The position numbers and the translations under genes were made by a program. Below are positions 50,570 to 60,658 of a DNA stretch of 64,000 nucleotides, one piece after another. The stretch comes from Cytophagales bacterium (GTDB lineage: Bacteria; Bacteroidota; Bacteroidia; Cytophagales; Cyclobacteriaceae), in NCBI GenBank assembly GCA_033344775.1, contig JAWPMT010000003.1:79764-143763 (forward strand). The letters run 5' to 3'. The notes beneath the pieces were generated by a model that made no database searches, was not told where the DNA came from, and worked only from the letters and a program-made list of their open reading frames with translations. Within the stretch, counting starts at the first letter, position 1; every line of letters begins with the position of its first letter.

Positions 50570-51610
50570 ATGAAACGTAATCCTGTTCAAATTATCGTAT
50601 TCCTTTTGATTTTGAGTTCCTGTACAGGGACAAGCGAGAGCCAACAAGCATCGGAACAACAGACCGACCCCAGCAACGACATGCCTTTTAAGGTGGAGAT
50701 TCTGGATGAACGAGCCCTTGAAATCATTGATAAAAATGCGGAGTTCAAGGTGCTGGCGTCAGGGTTCACATGGACGGAGGGGCCCCTCTGGGTGGAAGAA
50801 GGAAACTTTTTGCTGTTTTCCGATATCCCGAACAACAAGGTTTATAAGTTGGATGAAAACAACAACACGACCACCTTCATCACTCCGTCTGGCTATACCG
50901 GGCTAGGATCCTATGGAAGTGAGCCAGGGTCTAATGCTTTGTTGTTGAACAATGAAGGTGAACTGATATTGATGCAACACGGGGATCGAAGGGTGGCAAG
51001 GATGAACGCTACATTTGATAACCCTCAATCAGATTTTAGTACAGTGGTCGATAATTATGAGGGTCAGAGGTTCAATAGCCCCAATGATGGCGTATTTGAT
51101 CAATCGGGAAATCTCTATTTCACGGATCCACCTTATGGATTGCCTGGCAAAATGGAGGATAGCCGGAAGGAACTCTCTTTTCAGGGAGTTTACTGTCAAC
51201 TTGCTTCTGGTGAGCTGGTCTTGATTGATAGCTTATCCAGGCCCAATGGGGTTACGCTTTCTACGGATCAAAAGCGACTGTATGTGGCAGTCTCTGATCC
51301 CGGGCATGCGGTTTGGTATCAATACGATGTGGTAAGTCCGGGACAGTTGAACAATAAACAAGTTTTTTACGACGCCACTCAACTAGTAGGGCAGGAAGGG
51401 CAGCAGGGACTTCCCGATGGGATGAAGATGCACAGCAAAGGGTTCTTGATTGCTTCTGGACCTGGAGGAGTTTGGGTATTTAACCTGGAAGGTAAACCAG
51501 TCGCCAGGATCTACACCGGCCAATTGACCTCAAACTGTGCGTTATCTACCGATGAAAAGCGACTCTTCCTCACGGCGGATGATTACATCCTTGAAGTGGC
51601 ATTGAAATAG
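50570..51610 (+). CDS. SMP-30/gluconolactonase family lipoprotein
   Basis: A 346-residue exported lipoprotein (IIVFLLILSSCTGTSE, Cys at about residue 18). It is a six-bladed propeller of the SMP-30/LRE type: SGFTWTEGPLWVEEGNFLLF with the first metal Glu, FNSPNDGVFDQSGNLYFTDP with the Asn and Asp of the metal site, DSLSRPNGVTLSTDQKRLYV, and LPDGMKMHSKGFLIASGPGG with the last Asp. It should hydrolyse sugar lactones. The ATG at 50570 fits the promoter; the frame upstream to 50546 lacks signal character. Confidence 0.87.
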   Translation: MKRNPVQIIVFLLILSSCTGTSESQQASEQQTDPSNDMPFKVEILDERALEIIDKNAEFKVLASGFTWTEGPLWVEEGNFLLFSDIPNNKVYKLDENNNTTTFITPSGYTGLGSYGSEPGSNALLLNNEGELILMQHGDRRVARMNATFDNPQSDFSTVVDNYEGQRFNSPNDGVFDQSGNLYFTDPPYGLPGKMEDSRKELSFQGVYCQLASGELVLIDSLSRPNGVTLSTDQKRLYVAVSDPGHAVWYQYDVVSPGQLNNKQVFYDATQLVGQEGQQGLPDGMKMHSKGFLIASGPGGVWVFNLEGKPVARIYTGQLTSNCALSTDEKRLFLTADDYILEVALK

Positions 51611-51618
51611 AAAACGCA

Positions 51619-51666
51619 ATCTCTCGGCTTAGCCGAGAGATCGATATTTTTGGGCCTCCAGGCCCA
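51619..51666. terminator. Two hairpins between converging genes
   Basis: ATCTCTCGGC (51619-51628) pairs with GCCGAGAGAT (51632-51641), followed by CGATATTTTT on the plus strand. Next, TGGGCCT (51651-51657) pairs with AGGCCCA (51660-51666). The first is the likely terminator of the lactonase gene. Confidence 0.7.
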
Positions 51667-51680
51667 TTCTTGATACAAAA

Positions 51681-54600
51681 TCAATTCCCACAAACACAAT
51701 GCGGTCGGCTGAAGCCATGTGCTTCGCTGTGCCAATCGAAGTTGTCATTGTGACCATCAATCTCCCAATAGAACTTACCCCGAGGCTTGTTGTAGTTGCC
51801 AATTTCATTCATCGTAGAAGTATCATACAGCCGGCCATTGATCATGACATGCGTCACATATTGTGAGTTTTGGATATCCGCCAGCGGATCTTTGTCCAAT
51901 ACAATGATGTCTGCCAGCTTGCCCACTTCAATAGATCCAAGGTCATCGCCCATGCCAATGTAATCGGCGCCGTGAATAGTGGCCGCTCGCAACGCCTCGT
52001 AGTTGGTCATGCCACCTTGCTGCAACATCCACATTTCCCAGTGAACGCCGAGTCCTTGCAACTGGCCGTGTCCGCCGACACAAACCCTTACATTCCGATC
52101 CACCAGGTCTTTGAGTGATTTGGACGTCAGAATATGTCCGTTTTCAAATTCTTCCATCGGTACCATTGTACGATGACGTGAACGGCTGTCAATGATCCCA
52201 CGAGGGGTGTACTTCAGCAAGTGCTCATTCTCCCAAACGTTGGAGGTTTGGTACCAGTAGTATTCCCCGGTCATTCCTGCATAATTCACGATGAGGGTAG
52301 GCGTGTTCGCTGTTTTACTGGCCTGCCAAAGTTCCAATACGTCTTTGTAGAGAGGAGCTACCGGAAGGTTATGCTCGATACTTGTATGACCATCCAGGAT
52401 CATTGTCAGGTTGTGAAAGAAGGTAGACCCTCCTTCAGGATATACCATGATCTCCTGATCCCTGGCGGCTTTGATGATTTGCTGGCGTTGCTCTCGACGC
52501 GGTTGGTTATAACTTTTGATACTGAAAGCACCATAACCTTTGGTTCTGCGAATGGCAAATTGTGCATCATCCTCACTGTTGACCACTGCCTTGAAATCAC
52601 CATCAGCACCGTACAGAATAGTGCCGGTAGAATAAACCCGAGGACCTACCATGCTTCCGGATTTTACCATTTCCGATTGAGAAAGGGACATTTCTGAATT
52701 AGAAGAAGGATCATGAGTAGCTGTGATGCCAAAAGCAAGGTTGGCGTAATATGGCCACTCCTTTTGGGGACTCAAGCCATATCGGAAGGCATTGAGATGG
52801 GCATGCGTATCGATGATCCCTGGCATGATCACTTTACCCGAAGCATCGATCACGGTAGCTGAGTTAGGAATATCAACATTCGCTCCAACAGACTTGATGC
52901 GATTGCCATCGACTAGCACCGTTCCGTTTTCAATCACCTCTTCACCTTTCATGGTGATGATTTTTGCATTAGTGAAAGCCACCAATCCTTCTGGGCGGTC
53001 TGTGTCCAGTTGTAAATTGATTTTGGTGATGGTTTTTTCGATTTCACCGATGCTATCCGGTGAGCCTTCCAGGAAGGTAAATGCTTCTTTCAGCGGTACA
53101 GAATAATGCTGATTGCCCAGCGTCCAGTTCAGCTTTTGACCATCTCCCGACCATTGCAAATTGATGCCCGCATCATCCGAAACTTTGGTCATTGGGACTG
53201 CTTTTTGTGTGCCAGACAGTTCGAAAACTTTTCCATGATCGGCGAAAGGCATCACATATACGTGGTATAATTCTCCGAATGCCAGCCACTTATTGTCTGG
53301 GCTCAGTACGAATTGATTGGCATATTTCGAGTGGAAATGCGTCCGCTCTTCAGCACCTTGCAGGTTCACACTTTTGTAACTTTTGTCCAAGGCTCCAAAG
53401 AGGAATCCCCCTTTTTGATAGTAGATGCGTTCGCCTGTCTCGTTGAAGGAAGGAAACTGGCCATCATTGTTCACAAAGTTCGGTGTGCCACCACCTGCAT
53501 TCATCCAGTAGATGCCGGGTTTTACCGTGTATGCGTGGCCCATGGCTCCATTGCCAGCTTCTTTGTAGTACACGATTTTCGACCCGTCGGGTGAGTAGGA
53601 CGGCTGTCGGTAGATGCCTTTTTCACTGGTCACTTCAACCGGAATACCACCAGAAGCAGCTACCTGCATGATCTTACCTTTGGCTTCATCGTTCCAGGTC
53701 ACGAAAATTACCGTTTTTCCATCAGGGGAGAAGTTGGGTTCAAATTCCAGGTCTAAAGTATTGGTTAGTCTTTTCGCTTTTCCTTTCGGGAATTTCATGG
53801 AATAGAGATATCCTGCAGCGTTGAAGACCAGCGTCTTACCATCAGGTGAAAGCTTTGCTCCACGGATCACCTTTGCATCGAAATTATCCGGATCAGGATC
53901 TACTTTAAATTGTACCGCATCTGTGATTTTGTGTGTGGCTGTCGCATCGAAAGGGATAATGATACTTTCTCCTGTTTCGGTGTTCACTTTGTTGATCTTG
54001 CCCCCGGCCCAAATGATGACATGTTTGTTGTCTGGCATCCAGTTGTAATTGGTGTAAACCCCGAAGATGGCCCAGGCTTCTTGTTGATCCTTTGACAATT
54101 GGTCAAAAACCGGGCGTTGAGTCCCTGAAGCCAGGTCACGGATATACAAAACGGATTTTGTACGCACCCTTCTCACAAAAGAAAGCTTCTTGCCATCGGG
54201 AGAAAGTTGGGGCCTGACCGCACCTCCTGGTCCATTCACGATGATTTCAGTTGCTCCAGTTGTTCGATCATATCTTTTGATCACATAGATCTGACTATTA
54301 GGATTTTTGTTGTACCGAAAAAAGCCACCAGGGTAAACATCCTCACTGAAATAGACATACCGTCCATCAGGACTAACTACTGGCTCTCCTGTATCTTGTT
54401 GGTCATTTTTTCTTTTGGTGAGTTGTACACCATTGCCACCCGTTCGGTGGTACATCCATAGTTCGCCTGCACCTAGTGAGCGCTGGGAAGTGAAGTGCTT
54501 TCGAGCGATCATGAAGTCACCATCAGGAGTCCAGACCGCATTGTTTAGCAAACGAAAACTTTCCTTAGTGACTTGTTTAGCATCAGAGCCATCGATGTTC

Positions 54601-54935
54601 ATGGTCCAGATGTTGTCGCCACCACCGGCATCACTGGTGAAGGAGATCGATTTTCCGTCAGGAGAAAACCGAGGTTGAATTTCAAAAGCATGGCCACCAC
54701 GAAGTAGTTGTGCCTTGCCTCCGGAAACTGGCAATAAATAGATGTCTCCCAGTAAATCAAATACAATTTGAGAGCCATCAGGACTTACGTCCAGATTCAT
54801 CCAGGTACCTTCATCAGTGTTAATTGAAATTTCTTTGAAGGGTTCAACCGGATTGTTGATGTCCCACTGGGATTGGGCAAGGATGAAAAAGCTGAAAAAT
54901 AGAAAAAATGGGGGGAGGATGAACTTCCGTCTCAT
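51681..54935 (-). CDS. Amidohydrolase with N-terminal TolB/WD40-like propeller
   Basis: A 1084-residue exported enzyme with signal peptide 1-20. Residues about 45-630 contain many TolB/PD40 repeats (VSPDGSQIVFDLLGDIYLLP, FSPDGKSISFTSDAGG, LSPDGKKLSFVRR, FSPDGKTVIFVTW). From about 655 an amidohydrolase domain follows: the metal pair HAH in VIMPGIIDTHAHLNAF, later His in GHTSIEHNL and GGHGQLQGLG, and the closing LADIIVLDKDPLADIQNSQY. The fusion is a known periplasmic type, perhaps acting on peptides or cyclic amides. A consensus promoter lies just upstream (54972-55003). Confidence 0.9.
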   Translation of the reverse strand: MRRKFILPPFFLFFSFFILAQSQWDINNPVEPFKEISINTDEGTWMNLDVSPDGSQIVFDLLGDIYLLPVSGGKAQLLRGGHAFEIQPRFSPDGKSISFTSDAGGGDNIWTMNIDGSDAKQVTKESFRLLNNAVWTPDGDFMIARKHFTSQRSLGAGELWMYHRTGGNGVQLTKRKNDQQDTGEPVVSPDGRYVYFSEDVYPGGFFRYNKNPNSQIYVIKRYDRTTGATEIIVNGPGGAVRPQLSPDGKKLSFVRRVRTKSVLYIRDLASGTQRPVFDQLSKDQQEAWAIFGVYTNYNWMPDNKHVIIWAGGKINKVNTETGESIIIPFDATATHKITDAVQFKVDPDPDNFDAKVIRGAKLSPDGKTLVFNAAGYLYSMKFPKGKAKRLTNTLDLEFEPNFSPDGKTVIFVTWNDEAKGKIMQVAASGGIPVEVTSEKGIYRQPSYSPDGSKIVYYKEAGNGAMGHAYTVKPGIYWMNAGGGTPNFVNNDGQFPSFNETGERIYYQKGGFLFGALDKSYKSVNLQGAEERTHFHSKYANQFVLSPDNKWLAFGELYHVYVMPFADHGKVFELSGTQKAVPMTKVSDDAGINLQWSGDGQKLNWTLGNQHYSVPLKEAFTFLEGSPDSIGEIEKTITKINLQLDTDRPEGLVAFTNAKIITMKGEEVIENGTVLVDGNRIKSVGANVDIPNSATVIDASGKVIMPGIIDTHAHLNAFRYGLSPQKEWPYYANLAFGITATHDPSSNSEMSLSQSEMVKSGSMVGPRVYSTGTILYGADGDFKAVVNSEDDAQFAIRRTKGYGAFSIKSYNQPRREQRQQIIKAARDQEIMVYPEGGSTFFHNLTMILDGHTSIEHNLPVAPLYKDVLELWQASKTANTPTLIVNYAGMTGEYYWYQTSNVWENEHLLKYTPRGIIDSRSRHRTMVPMEEFENGHILTSKSLKDLVDRNVRVCVGGHGQLQGLGVHWEMWMLQQGGMTNYEALRAATIHGADYIGMGDDLGSIEVGKLADIIVLDKDPLADIQNSQYVTHVMINGRLYDTSTMNEIGNYNKPRGKFYWEIDGHNDNFDWHSEAHGFSRPHCVCGN

Positions 54936-54971
54936 AGGAGCAATAAACCAGGTTAATTACAGTGTGTGATT

Positions 54972-55003
54972 CAAAGATAATTGATTGATTCTTCGGGTAT
55001 CAA
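54972..55003 (-). promoter_or_regulatory. Consensus promoter for the amidohydrolase gene
   Basis: On the minus strand TTG (55003-55001), 21 nt, TATCTTTG (54979-54972). The start codon at 54935 lies 36 bp downstream. Confidence 0.58.
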
Positions 55004-55078
55004 ATATTGTGATGAAGGGCGGAAAGCTTCGGTAATTTTTCCACTTTTGTGGCAGCCAAATCATATAACCACAAGACC

Positions 55079-56575
55079 ATGCCACGAATATCATTATTTC
55101 TAACGCTGTTTGCAGTAGTATTTTCCTGTTGCGGCCCATCTTCTCAGAAAGTTGAGTTCTATATCCTGCAAATGAATGACGTCTATGAAATAGCACCATT
55201 AGAAGGAGGAAAAGTAGGAGGAGTAGCGCGTGTAGCCACTGTTCTGGATTCATTAAAAGCGATCAATCCCAATACGATCAGTTTACTCTCCGGAGATTTT
55301 CTGAGTCCTTCTTTGATTGGAACTTTGAAATATCAAGGACAAAAAATAGCAGGATTACAGATGGTCGAAGCATTGAATGTGCTTGGCCTGGATTATGTCG
55401 GGTTTGGAAATCACGAGTTCGATGTAAAAGAACATGAAGTCCAGCAACAGATTGATCGATCTGCATTCACATGGATATCCAGTAATACGTTTCATCGGGT
55501 CAATGGTCAGGCAGAGACCTGGACACAGCGAGGAACAGCATTGCCAGCATTCATTGCAAAAGAATTTAAGAATGATTCAGGCGCATCTGTAAGGATCGGT
55601 TTGATTGGTATCAATGTTGACTTCAACAAAAAAGACTATGTTTCCTATAATAGTAATTATGCTGAAGCAGGAAAAGCCGTACTCGAAAAGTACAAAGACG
55701 CTTATGATGTGCCAATAGCAATTACACATCTCGAAGTATACCAGGACAAAGCATTTTCAGAGGCGTTGCCGCAAATTCCATTGCTCCTTGGGGGGCATGA
55801 TCACGTCAATATGTCCGTGCCGGTTGGTAAGGCAGTGATCACCAAAGCAGATGCAAATGCCAAGACTGTATACATTCATCGATGCACGTATGATCAAAGC
55901 ACGAAGGAGTTGTCCATTGAATCCACTTTGAAGCCAATTACCGATAAAGTAAAAGCAAAACCTGCTGTGCAAGCCATAGTAGACAAGTGGACAAAGATTG
56001 CAGAAGAAAGTATGTTAGAAATGGGGTATGATCCCGGTAAAGTAGTTTACTCGACATCCGAAATGTTGGATGGGCGTGAAAAAAGCATCCGTAATGAACC
56101 AACGAATTTGGGTGATATGATAGCTCAATCCATCTATGTCTTACAATCCGGGCTGGATTTTGCCGTTTATAACAGTGGTTCTATCCGCCTCGATGATCAG
56201 TTGATCGGAGATATTACGCAGACGGATATCCTTCGGACCTTACCATTTGGTGGAGAACTGGTTGTCGCGACCATGCGTGGATCAGAGGTACAAAAGATGT
56301 TACAAATAGGGTTTGAGAAAAATAAGGGTATTGGTGGCTATTTTCAGTCCGCTAAGATCACCGTCCAGCCAGATGGGTTTTTGATCGATGGGAAGGCGAT
56401 TGTTTCGAATAAAATCTACACGTTTATTGCTCCGGCTTTTTTGATGTCAGGAAAGGAAGCGAACCTGGATTTTCTTAAAGATGTATCAAGTAATCAGCCT
56501 GCGGAATTTGGCAACGTAAAAAATGACTTTCGTGATGCGGTGATTGCTTATATGTCAAATCTAAGTGGTCAATGA
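55079..56575 (+). CDS. 5'-nucleotidase/metallophosphatase family lipoprotein
   Basis: A 498-residue exported protein; MPRISLFLTLFAVVFSCCG gives a lipoprotein-type signal. The N-terminal calcineurin-like phosphatase domain has ILQMNDVYEIAPL in place of the usual NDxHG, NTISLLSGDFLSPSLIG, FGNHEFDVKE and LLGGHDHVN, so the di-metal ligands are largely kept. The C-terminal 5'-nucleotidase domain covers about 310-490 (GDMIAQSIYVLQSGLDFAVY, NSGSIRLDDQLIGDITQTD, LPFGGELVVATMRG). It should release phosphate from nucleotides outside the cell. The OmpA-type gene starts inside its stop codon. The frame upstream to 55049 is not used because the signal starts at 55079. Confidence 0.87.
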   Translation: MPRISLFLTLFAVVFSCCGPSSQKVEFYILQMNDVYEIAPLEGGKVGGVARVATVLDSLKAINPNTISLLSGDFLSPSLIGTLKYQGQKIAGLQMVEALNVLGLDYVGFGNHEFDVKEHEVQQQIDRSAFTWISSNTFHRVNGQAETWTQRGTALPAFIAKEFKNDSGASVRIGLIGINVDFNKKDYVSYNSNYAEAGKAVLEKYKDAYDVPIAITHLEVYQDKAFSEALPQIPLLLGGHDHVNMSVPVGKAVITKADANAKTVYIHRCTYDQSTKELSIESTLKPITDKVKAKPAVQAIVDKWTKIAEESMLEMGYDPGKVVYSTSEMLDGREKSIRNEPTNLGDMIAQSIYVLQSGLDFAVYNSGSIRLDDQLIGDITQTDILRTLPFGGELVVATMRGSEVQKMLQIGFEKNKGIGGYFQSAKITVQPDGFLIDGKAIVSNKIYTFIAPAFLMSGKEANLDFLKDVSSNQPAEFGNVKNDFRDAVIAYMSNLSGQ

Positions 56576-57666
56576 ACTATCGTCAGGTACTCTTATCGAT
56601 AATGGCAAGCGTATCTGGCTTATGGTTGACCAGCCAAAACCTGGTCATCAATCCAGGATTTGAGGAAGACAGACCCTGTCCTTATACCTACAATAGCAAT
56701 CCGTCTAAAGAAGTCGTTTCTGGCTGGTTCAGTACAGATGTGGGGACACCAGACTTTTATCATCGCTGTTCGACTGGAGATGTTGGTGTTCCTAAAAATT
56801 GGGTGAGTATTGCGGAACCTGTGAGTGGAGATGCCTACCTGGGTTTCTATGTTTTTCGAGCCAAATATCAGGAGACCTTGCATGCCCGGTTATCCCAGCC
56901 ATTGATCAAAGACACCACTTACCTTGTAGGTGCCTGGGTCAATCACGGCAGCGCCTCCGAGTATCAGATCAGAATGCTCAACGTAAGTTTAGAGAACACG
57001 CCTGTGCAATTCGATGTGAAGTGGCAACCGTCTCAGGACATTGATTTCATGTGTTGGCGGATCAAAAAGCCAGAACAGCTCGGATGGAAACAGGTACAAT
57101 TGGAATACAAAGCCAGAGGGGGTGAGCGATTTCTACTGATTGGAGCTTTGGAGCCTGCAGTGAGGAAGACCGCAATCACCTGGGCCTGGAACAAAGCTTA
57201 TAGAGATGAACCTCAAATGGATCATGCGGCTTATTACTTCCTGGATGATGTTTATGTAAAACCGAAATACGGCGATATCCCTGAAGACACTCCAATAACT
57301 ATCCCTGAACCCGCATTTACCCTGGTACTGGAAGACATCAATTTTGAATTTGACCGATGGATCTTAAGTGATTCGGCGCAGACACTGTTGCAAAGCTGGT
57401 CACAGGAATTAGAGGCTTCTACCATTGATCGGGTTGTTATTTCGGGTCATACCGATAATGCTGGAGCTTCCGACTATAATCTGCGTTTGTCACAGCGACG
57501 TGCGGAAACAGTAAAGACTTATCTAACAAACCTCGGTTGGCCTCCTGAATTGATTGTGGTGCAGGCATTGGGTGAATCTCAACCCGTTGCCCCAAACGAC
57601 ACACCTGAGAATCGCTCCCGCAATCGTCGGGTGGTGATAGATGTTTTTGAGTTAGGGCAACTTTGA
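56572..57666 (+). CDS. Secreted protein with C-terminal OmpA domain
   Basis: A 364-residue exported protein with a signal peptide (about 1-21, ending LTSQ). Residues 22-230 look like a carbohydrate-binding or jelly-roll module (NLVINPGFEEDRPCPYTYN, LGFYVFRAKYQETLHARLSQ, FLLIGALEPA). Residues 255-360 are an OmpA peptidoglycan-binding domain: LEDINFEFDRWILSD, VVISGHTDNAGASDYNLRLS and NRSRNRRVVIDVFE. It likely tethers the outer membrane or a surface module to peptidoglycan. The ATG overlaps the nucleotidase stop by 4 bp, so both are made together. Confidence 0.87.
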   Translation: MNYRQVLLSIMASVSGLWLTSQNLVINPGFEEDRPCPYTYNSNPSKEVVSGWFSTDVGTPDFYHRCSTGDVGVPKNWVSIAEPVSGDAYLGFYVFRAKYQETLHARLSQPLIKDTTYLVGAWVNHGSASEYQIRMLNVSLENTPVQFDVKWQPSQDIDFMCWRIKKPEQLGWKQVQLEYKARGGERFLLIGALEPAVRKTAITWAWNKAYRDEPQMDHAAYYFLDDVYVKPKYGDIPEDTPITIPEPAFTLVLEDINFEFDRWILSDSAQTLLQSWSQELEASTIDRVVISGHTDNAGASDYNLRLSQRRAETVKTYLTNLGWPPELIVVQALGESQPVAPNDTPENRSRNRRVVIDVFELGQL

Positions 57667-57917
57667 GCTTAGGAGATTAGGAAAGATTTTTCTTTAATAC
57701 AGTTTCTGGACATGTATTTCCTAAAGGGACGTTCTTTTAATCTCCTTTTAGGGCGGTGTATGATTGAAGTTTAAAATAAAATCTTTTCCAGTATTCAATA
57801 GTTGTATTCCGGCTATCACTTTCGCATCTCCAATAAAGAGTGAGTAGCGTTCTTTACTATTTAATATATTTGGGCAGAAAGCTTTAAAATTTCTTTTTAA
57901 TCGAATCACGATAATCC

Positions 57918-57947
57918 TTGGATTTTCAATATTGTATTTTACATTTG
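57918..57947 (+). promoter_or_regulatory. Consensus promoter for the FG-GAP T9SS gene
   Basis: TTG (57918-57920), 19 nt, TACATTTG (57940-57947). The ATG at 57962 follows after 14 bp, so the leader would be very short. The preceding 250-bp gap holds no other clear signal beyond GGAGATTA/TAATCTCC arms about 60 bp apart. Confidence 0.6.
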
Positions 57948-57961
57948 GTGCTCCACGCCAA

Positions 57962-59788
57962 ATGAAAATGCGGGAATTATACTACTTAGCCAAGCGCCTT
58001 TATGGGCGCTTTATCTTTTTTATTGCGTGTCTGTTGGTCGGATTGTGGGTAGAAGGACAACCTTTTTATTCCAATACCGCCAGTGAACGTGGTATTCAGA
58101 CAACTAAAACACTACAGTCCATCGGCAATGGTATCAGCTTTAGAGATTTTAATAACGATGGCTTGGATGATCTCACATTTGGTACGGAGGCAGGACAATT
58201 CATCGACTTCTACCTCAATGAAGGTGGACAATTCAGAAAGCTAGACCCATTGATCGATAATCAGGATGAAGTCAAACAGTTACTTTGGGTCGATTTTGAT
58301 AACGATGGAGATCAGGACTTGTATCTGGCTACACTCAACGCGCGAAACCGCCTGTACGAACGGGTAGGTGACCTGGAATTAATAGACATTACGGATCAGG
58401 CAGGGCTATCTCGCAAAATCAATGAATCCTATGGCGCGGTTTTCGGAGATTTTAATCGGGATGGCTGGTTGGATCTCTATTACGGTGAGCGTGAATGGCC
58501 GGTAGGCAATAGTCAACTGTATGTCAATGATGGTGACGGTACGTTCACGAAGATCACGATCAATTCCGGGACCCATGATGACCTGAAGTTGCCTTTTTGT
58601 TCGGCGTTCTTCGACTACAACAATGACAATTGGCCCGATCTGTACACAGCGCAAGACAAGTTGCGAGTCAATACGATGCTGCGAAATGATGGTAACTGCT
58701 CCTTTACAGATGTGAGTGAAGCTACAGAAAGTAACCTGACTATGAATGCTATGTGTGTGGCCATAGGAGATTATGATAATGACGGCTGGCAGGATGTTTA
58801 TGTCACCAATACACCAGTCGGCAACGCCATGTTAAGGAACATACCTGATGAAGATCGTTTTGAAGAATTGGCTGCAGAGAAAGGAACAGGATTCTACGGC
58901 AATGGCTGGGGGTCAAATTTTTTGGATGCTGACAATGACGGTCATCTCGATCTTTATGTGTGTGGTTCGATTATCGGTTCGGATGTAGTATCCAATGAAT
59001 TCTATCGAAACCTGGGAGATGGCACATTCGAACAGTCCGATTACGGATTTGATGGAGATACAGTAGCCAGTTATGTCAATGCCTTCGGGGATTTCAATCA
59101 GGATGGCTATCCCGATATTGCGGTTAAAAATGATGCTCCCTTTGATGCGCATTTCTGGGAGAATTCAGGACATACCAATCATTGGCTAAAGGTCTCTTTG
59201 GAAGGAGTGGAGAGTAACCGGGATGGAGTGGGTGCTTTGATAAAAGTATTTACAGGAGACATGATCCAATCCAGGTCTACTCATTGCGGGCTGGGCTTCC
59301 TGGGCCAAAATACCCATGATGCGATGTTTGGAATAGGATCACAGACCCAAGTGGATTCCATTCAGGTACTTTGGCCAACCGGACATATCGATCGGCTTTA
59401 TGAGCTTACATCCAACCAACGAATTCATGTGATAGAAGGGTCTACGACCGATGGTCAGATTGATATGGATCCAGGTATTTCCAGAAGTTGCCGCAGCTTA
59501 GCCGATCCTCCGGAAGAAATTGAAGAGCCCGAAGAGCCCGAAGTGATCCTTTCTTTGGAAGCCCCAAAAGCGTTGGTCTATCCGAATCCGGTAGTTGATC
59601 AATTGTCTTTATCCCCTTCTTTAGAAGATGCCAACGTGACCATTTTTGATCTTTCGGGAAAAAGACATTTAGAAATTCAATCAGCAGGCAAGCAGATCGA
59701 CCTATCAGTGCTTACCGCCAATCTGTACTTGATCATCATCGAGAAGGATGGGCAAATCTTGCATGAGCAGTTGTTGAGAAAGCAATAA
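57962..59788 (+). CDS. FG-GAP repeat protein with ASPIC/UnbV and T9SS domains
   Basis: A 608-residue secreted protein (CRTAC1-like). After the signal (about 1-33, ending WVEGQ) come seven calcium-type loops: DFNNDGLDDL, DFDNDGDQDL, DFNRDGWLDL, DYNNDNWPDL, DYDNDGWQDV, DADNDGHLDL and DFNQDGYPDI, forming a seven-bladed propeller. An ASPIC/UnbV segment follows (GALIKVFTGDMIQSRSTHCG, FGIGSQTQVDSIQVLWPTG). A Glu-Pro-rich linker then leads to a T9SS type A sorting tail (ALVYPNPVVDQLSLSP, TIFDLSGKRHLEI). The frame is open from 57932, but that is upstream of the promoter, so the ATG at 57962 is used. It is a surface adhesin or binding protein by family. Confidence 0.9.
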   Translation: MKMRELYYLAKRLYGRFIFFIACLLVGLWVEGQPFYSNTASERGIQTTKTLQSIGNGISFRDFNNDGLDDLTFGTEAGQFIDFYLNEGGQFRKLDPLIDNQDEVKQLLWVDFDNDGDQDLYLATLNARNRLYERVGDLELIDITDQAGLSRKINESYGAVFGDFNRDGWLDLYYGEREWPVGNSQLYVNDGDGTFTKITINSGTHDDLKLPFCSAFFDYNNDNWPDLYTAQDKLRVNTMLRNDGNCSFTDVSEATESNLTMNAMCVAIGDYDNDGWQDVYVTNTPVGNAMLRNIPDEDRFEELAAEKGTGFYGNGWGSNFLDADNDGHLDLYVCGSIIGSDVVSNEFYRNLGDGTFEQSDYGFDGDTVASYVNAFGDFNQDGYPDIAVKNDAPFDAHFWENSGHTNHWLKVSLEGVESNRDGVGALIKVFTGDMIQSRSTHCGLGFLGQNTHDAMFGIGSQTQVDSIQVLWPTGHIDRLYELTSNQRIHVIEGSTTDGQIDMDPGISRSCRSLADPPEEIEEPEEPEVILSLEAPKALVYPNPVVDQLSLSPSLEDANVTIFDLSGKRHLEIQSAGKQIDLSVLTANLYLIIIEKDGQILHEQLLRKQ

Positions 59789-60043
59789 TGACAGGTTCGT
59801 GAGGATGAAACATGGAGATAAATCGAGCCGCATTCAACCACTATTTCCGTATATTTACATTAAAGCCAAATACACCAAAAACGGTTAGAATAAGTTCTGG
59901 TGACCCTTTCAGAGGTATGAAATTTGGTTGTAAGCACTAATTATCAGGTCTTTACAAGTTATAAGAAATCAGATAGTCAATATTGTCACGTTTCGTCTAT
60001 GTGATCTGGTCACCACGAAGCATTGGGAGCATAGTTGCAAATC

Positions 60044-60658
60044 ATGAAAATACTACTTCCGTCACTTTTGTTTCTTCTGAGCATGTTGGCCAACGCCCAA
60101 CAAGTAGACACGCTGTACTATACTGGTGGCCAACTCAAATCGATAGGTGCTTCAGAAAATGAGCTAAGTCAAGGTCTTTGGAAGTTCTTTTACCCTTCAG
60201 GTAAACTAAGTGCGGAATTGAATTATCAATCAGGGATGCTTGATGGTATACAGCTTTACTATCACCAAAACGGGCAGATGTCCGCCAGAGAATCATGGTC
60301 GGAGGACTTAATGCAAGATTCGGCTTATTACTATTATCAGGATGGTAAACTCGAGAAGAAAGGCCTGATGTTGGACGGACTTTACGATGGTCAATGGTTG
60401 TTTTATTACGAAAATGGAAACACGAAACGCATCGGTACTTACAAAGATGGGCTACCTCATGACGATTGGATCTTCTATTTCGAAGATGGTACGCTATGGC
60501 AGGAAGGGGGTTTCAAGGAAGGAAAAGAACATGGTTTGTGGACCTTTTACGAAAACAATCAGCCCACATATGAAGGCAACTACGAAAATGGGGTAGAAGC
60601 CGGTGATTGGTACCGCTTCACGAAAAAAGGTGTCAAAAAGAAATGGAAGACTTATTGA
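60044..60658 (+). CDS. Secreted MORN-repeat protein (YwqK-like)
   Basis: A 204-residue exported protein with signal 1-18 (ending MLANAQ). The rest is made of about seven MORN-type repeats of 22-24 residues: SQGLWKFFYPSGKLSAEL, LDGIQLYYHQNGQMSARE, YDGQWLFYYENGNTKRIG, PHDDWIFYFEDGTLWQEGG, EHGLWTFYENNQPTYEG and EAGDWYRFTKKGVKKKW. Databases often call such proteins YwqK-type antitoxins, but no toxin gene is next to it and the signal peptide argues for an envelope role. The gaps on both sides (about 255 bp each) show no clear promoter; GGTGACC/GGTCACC words occur upstream. Confidence 0.85.
   Translation: MKILLPSLLFLLSMLANAQQVDTLYYTGGQLKSIGASENELSQGLWKFFYPSGKLSAELNYQSGMLDGIQLYYHQNGQMSARESWSEDLMQDSAYYYYQDGKLEKKGLMLDGLYDGQWLFYYENGNTKRIGTYKDGLPHDDWIFYFEDGTLWQEGGFKEGKEHGLWTFYENNQPTYEGNYENGVEAGDWYRFTKKGVKKKWKTY

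Noticed and set aside
60044-60658. Toxin-antitoxin system (YwqK-like antitoxin)
   Set aside because: The protein has a signal peptide and no toxin gene is adjacent; the antitoxin name only reflects MORN repeats.
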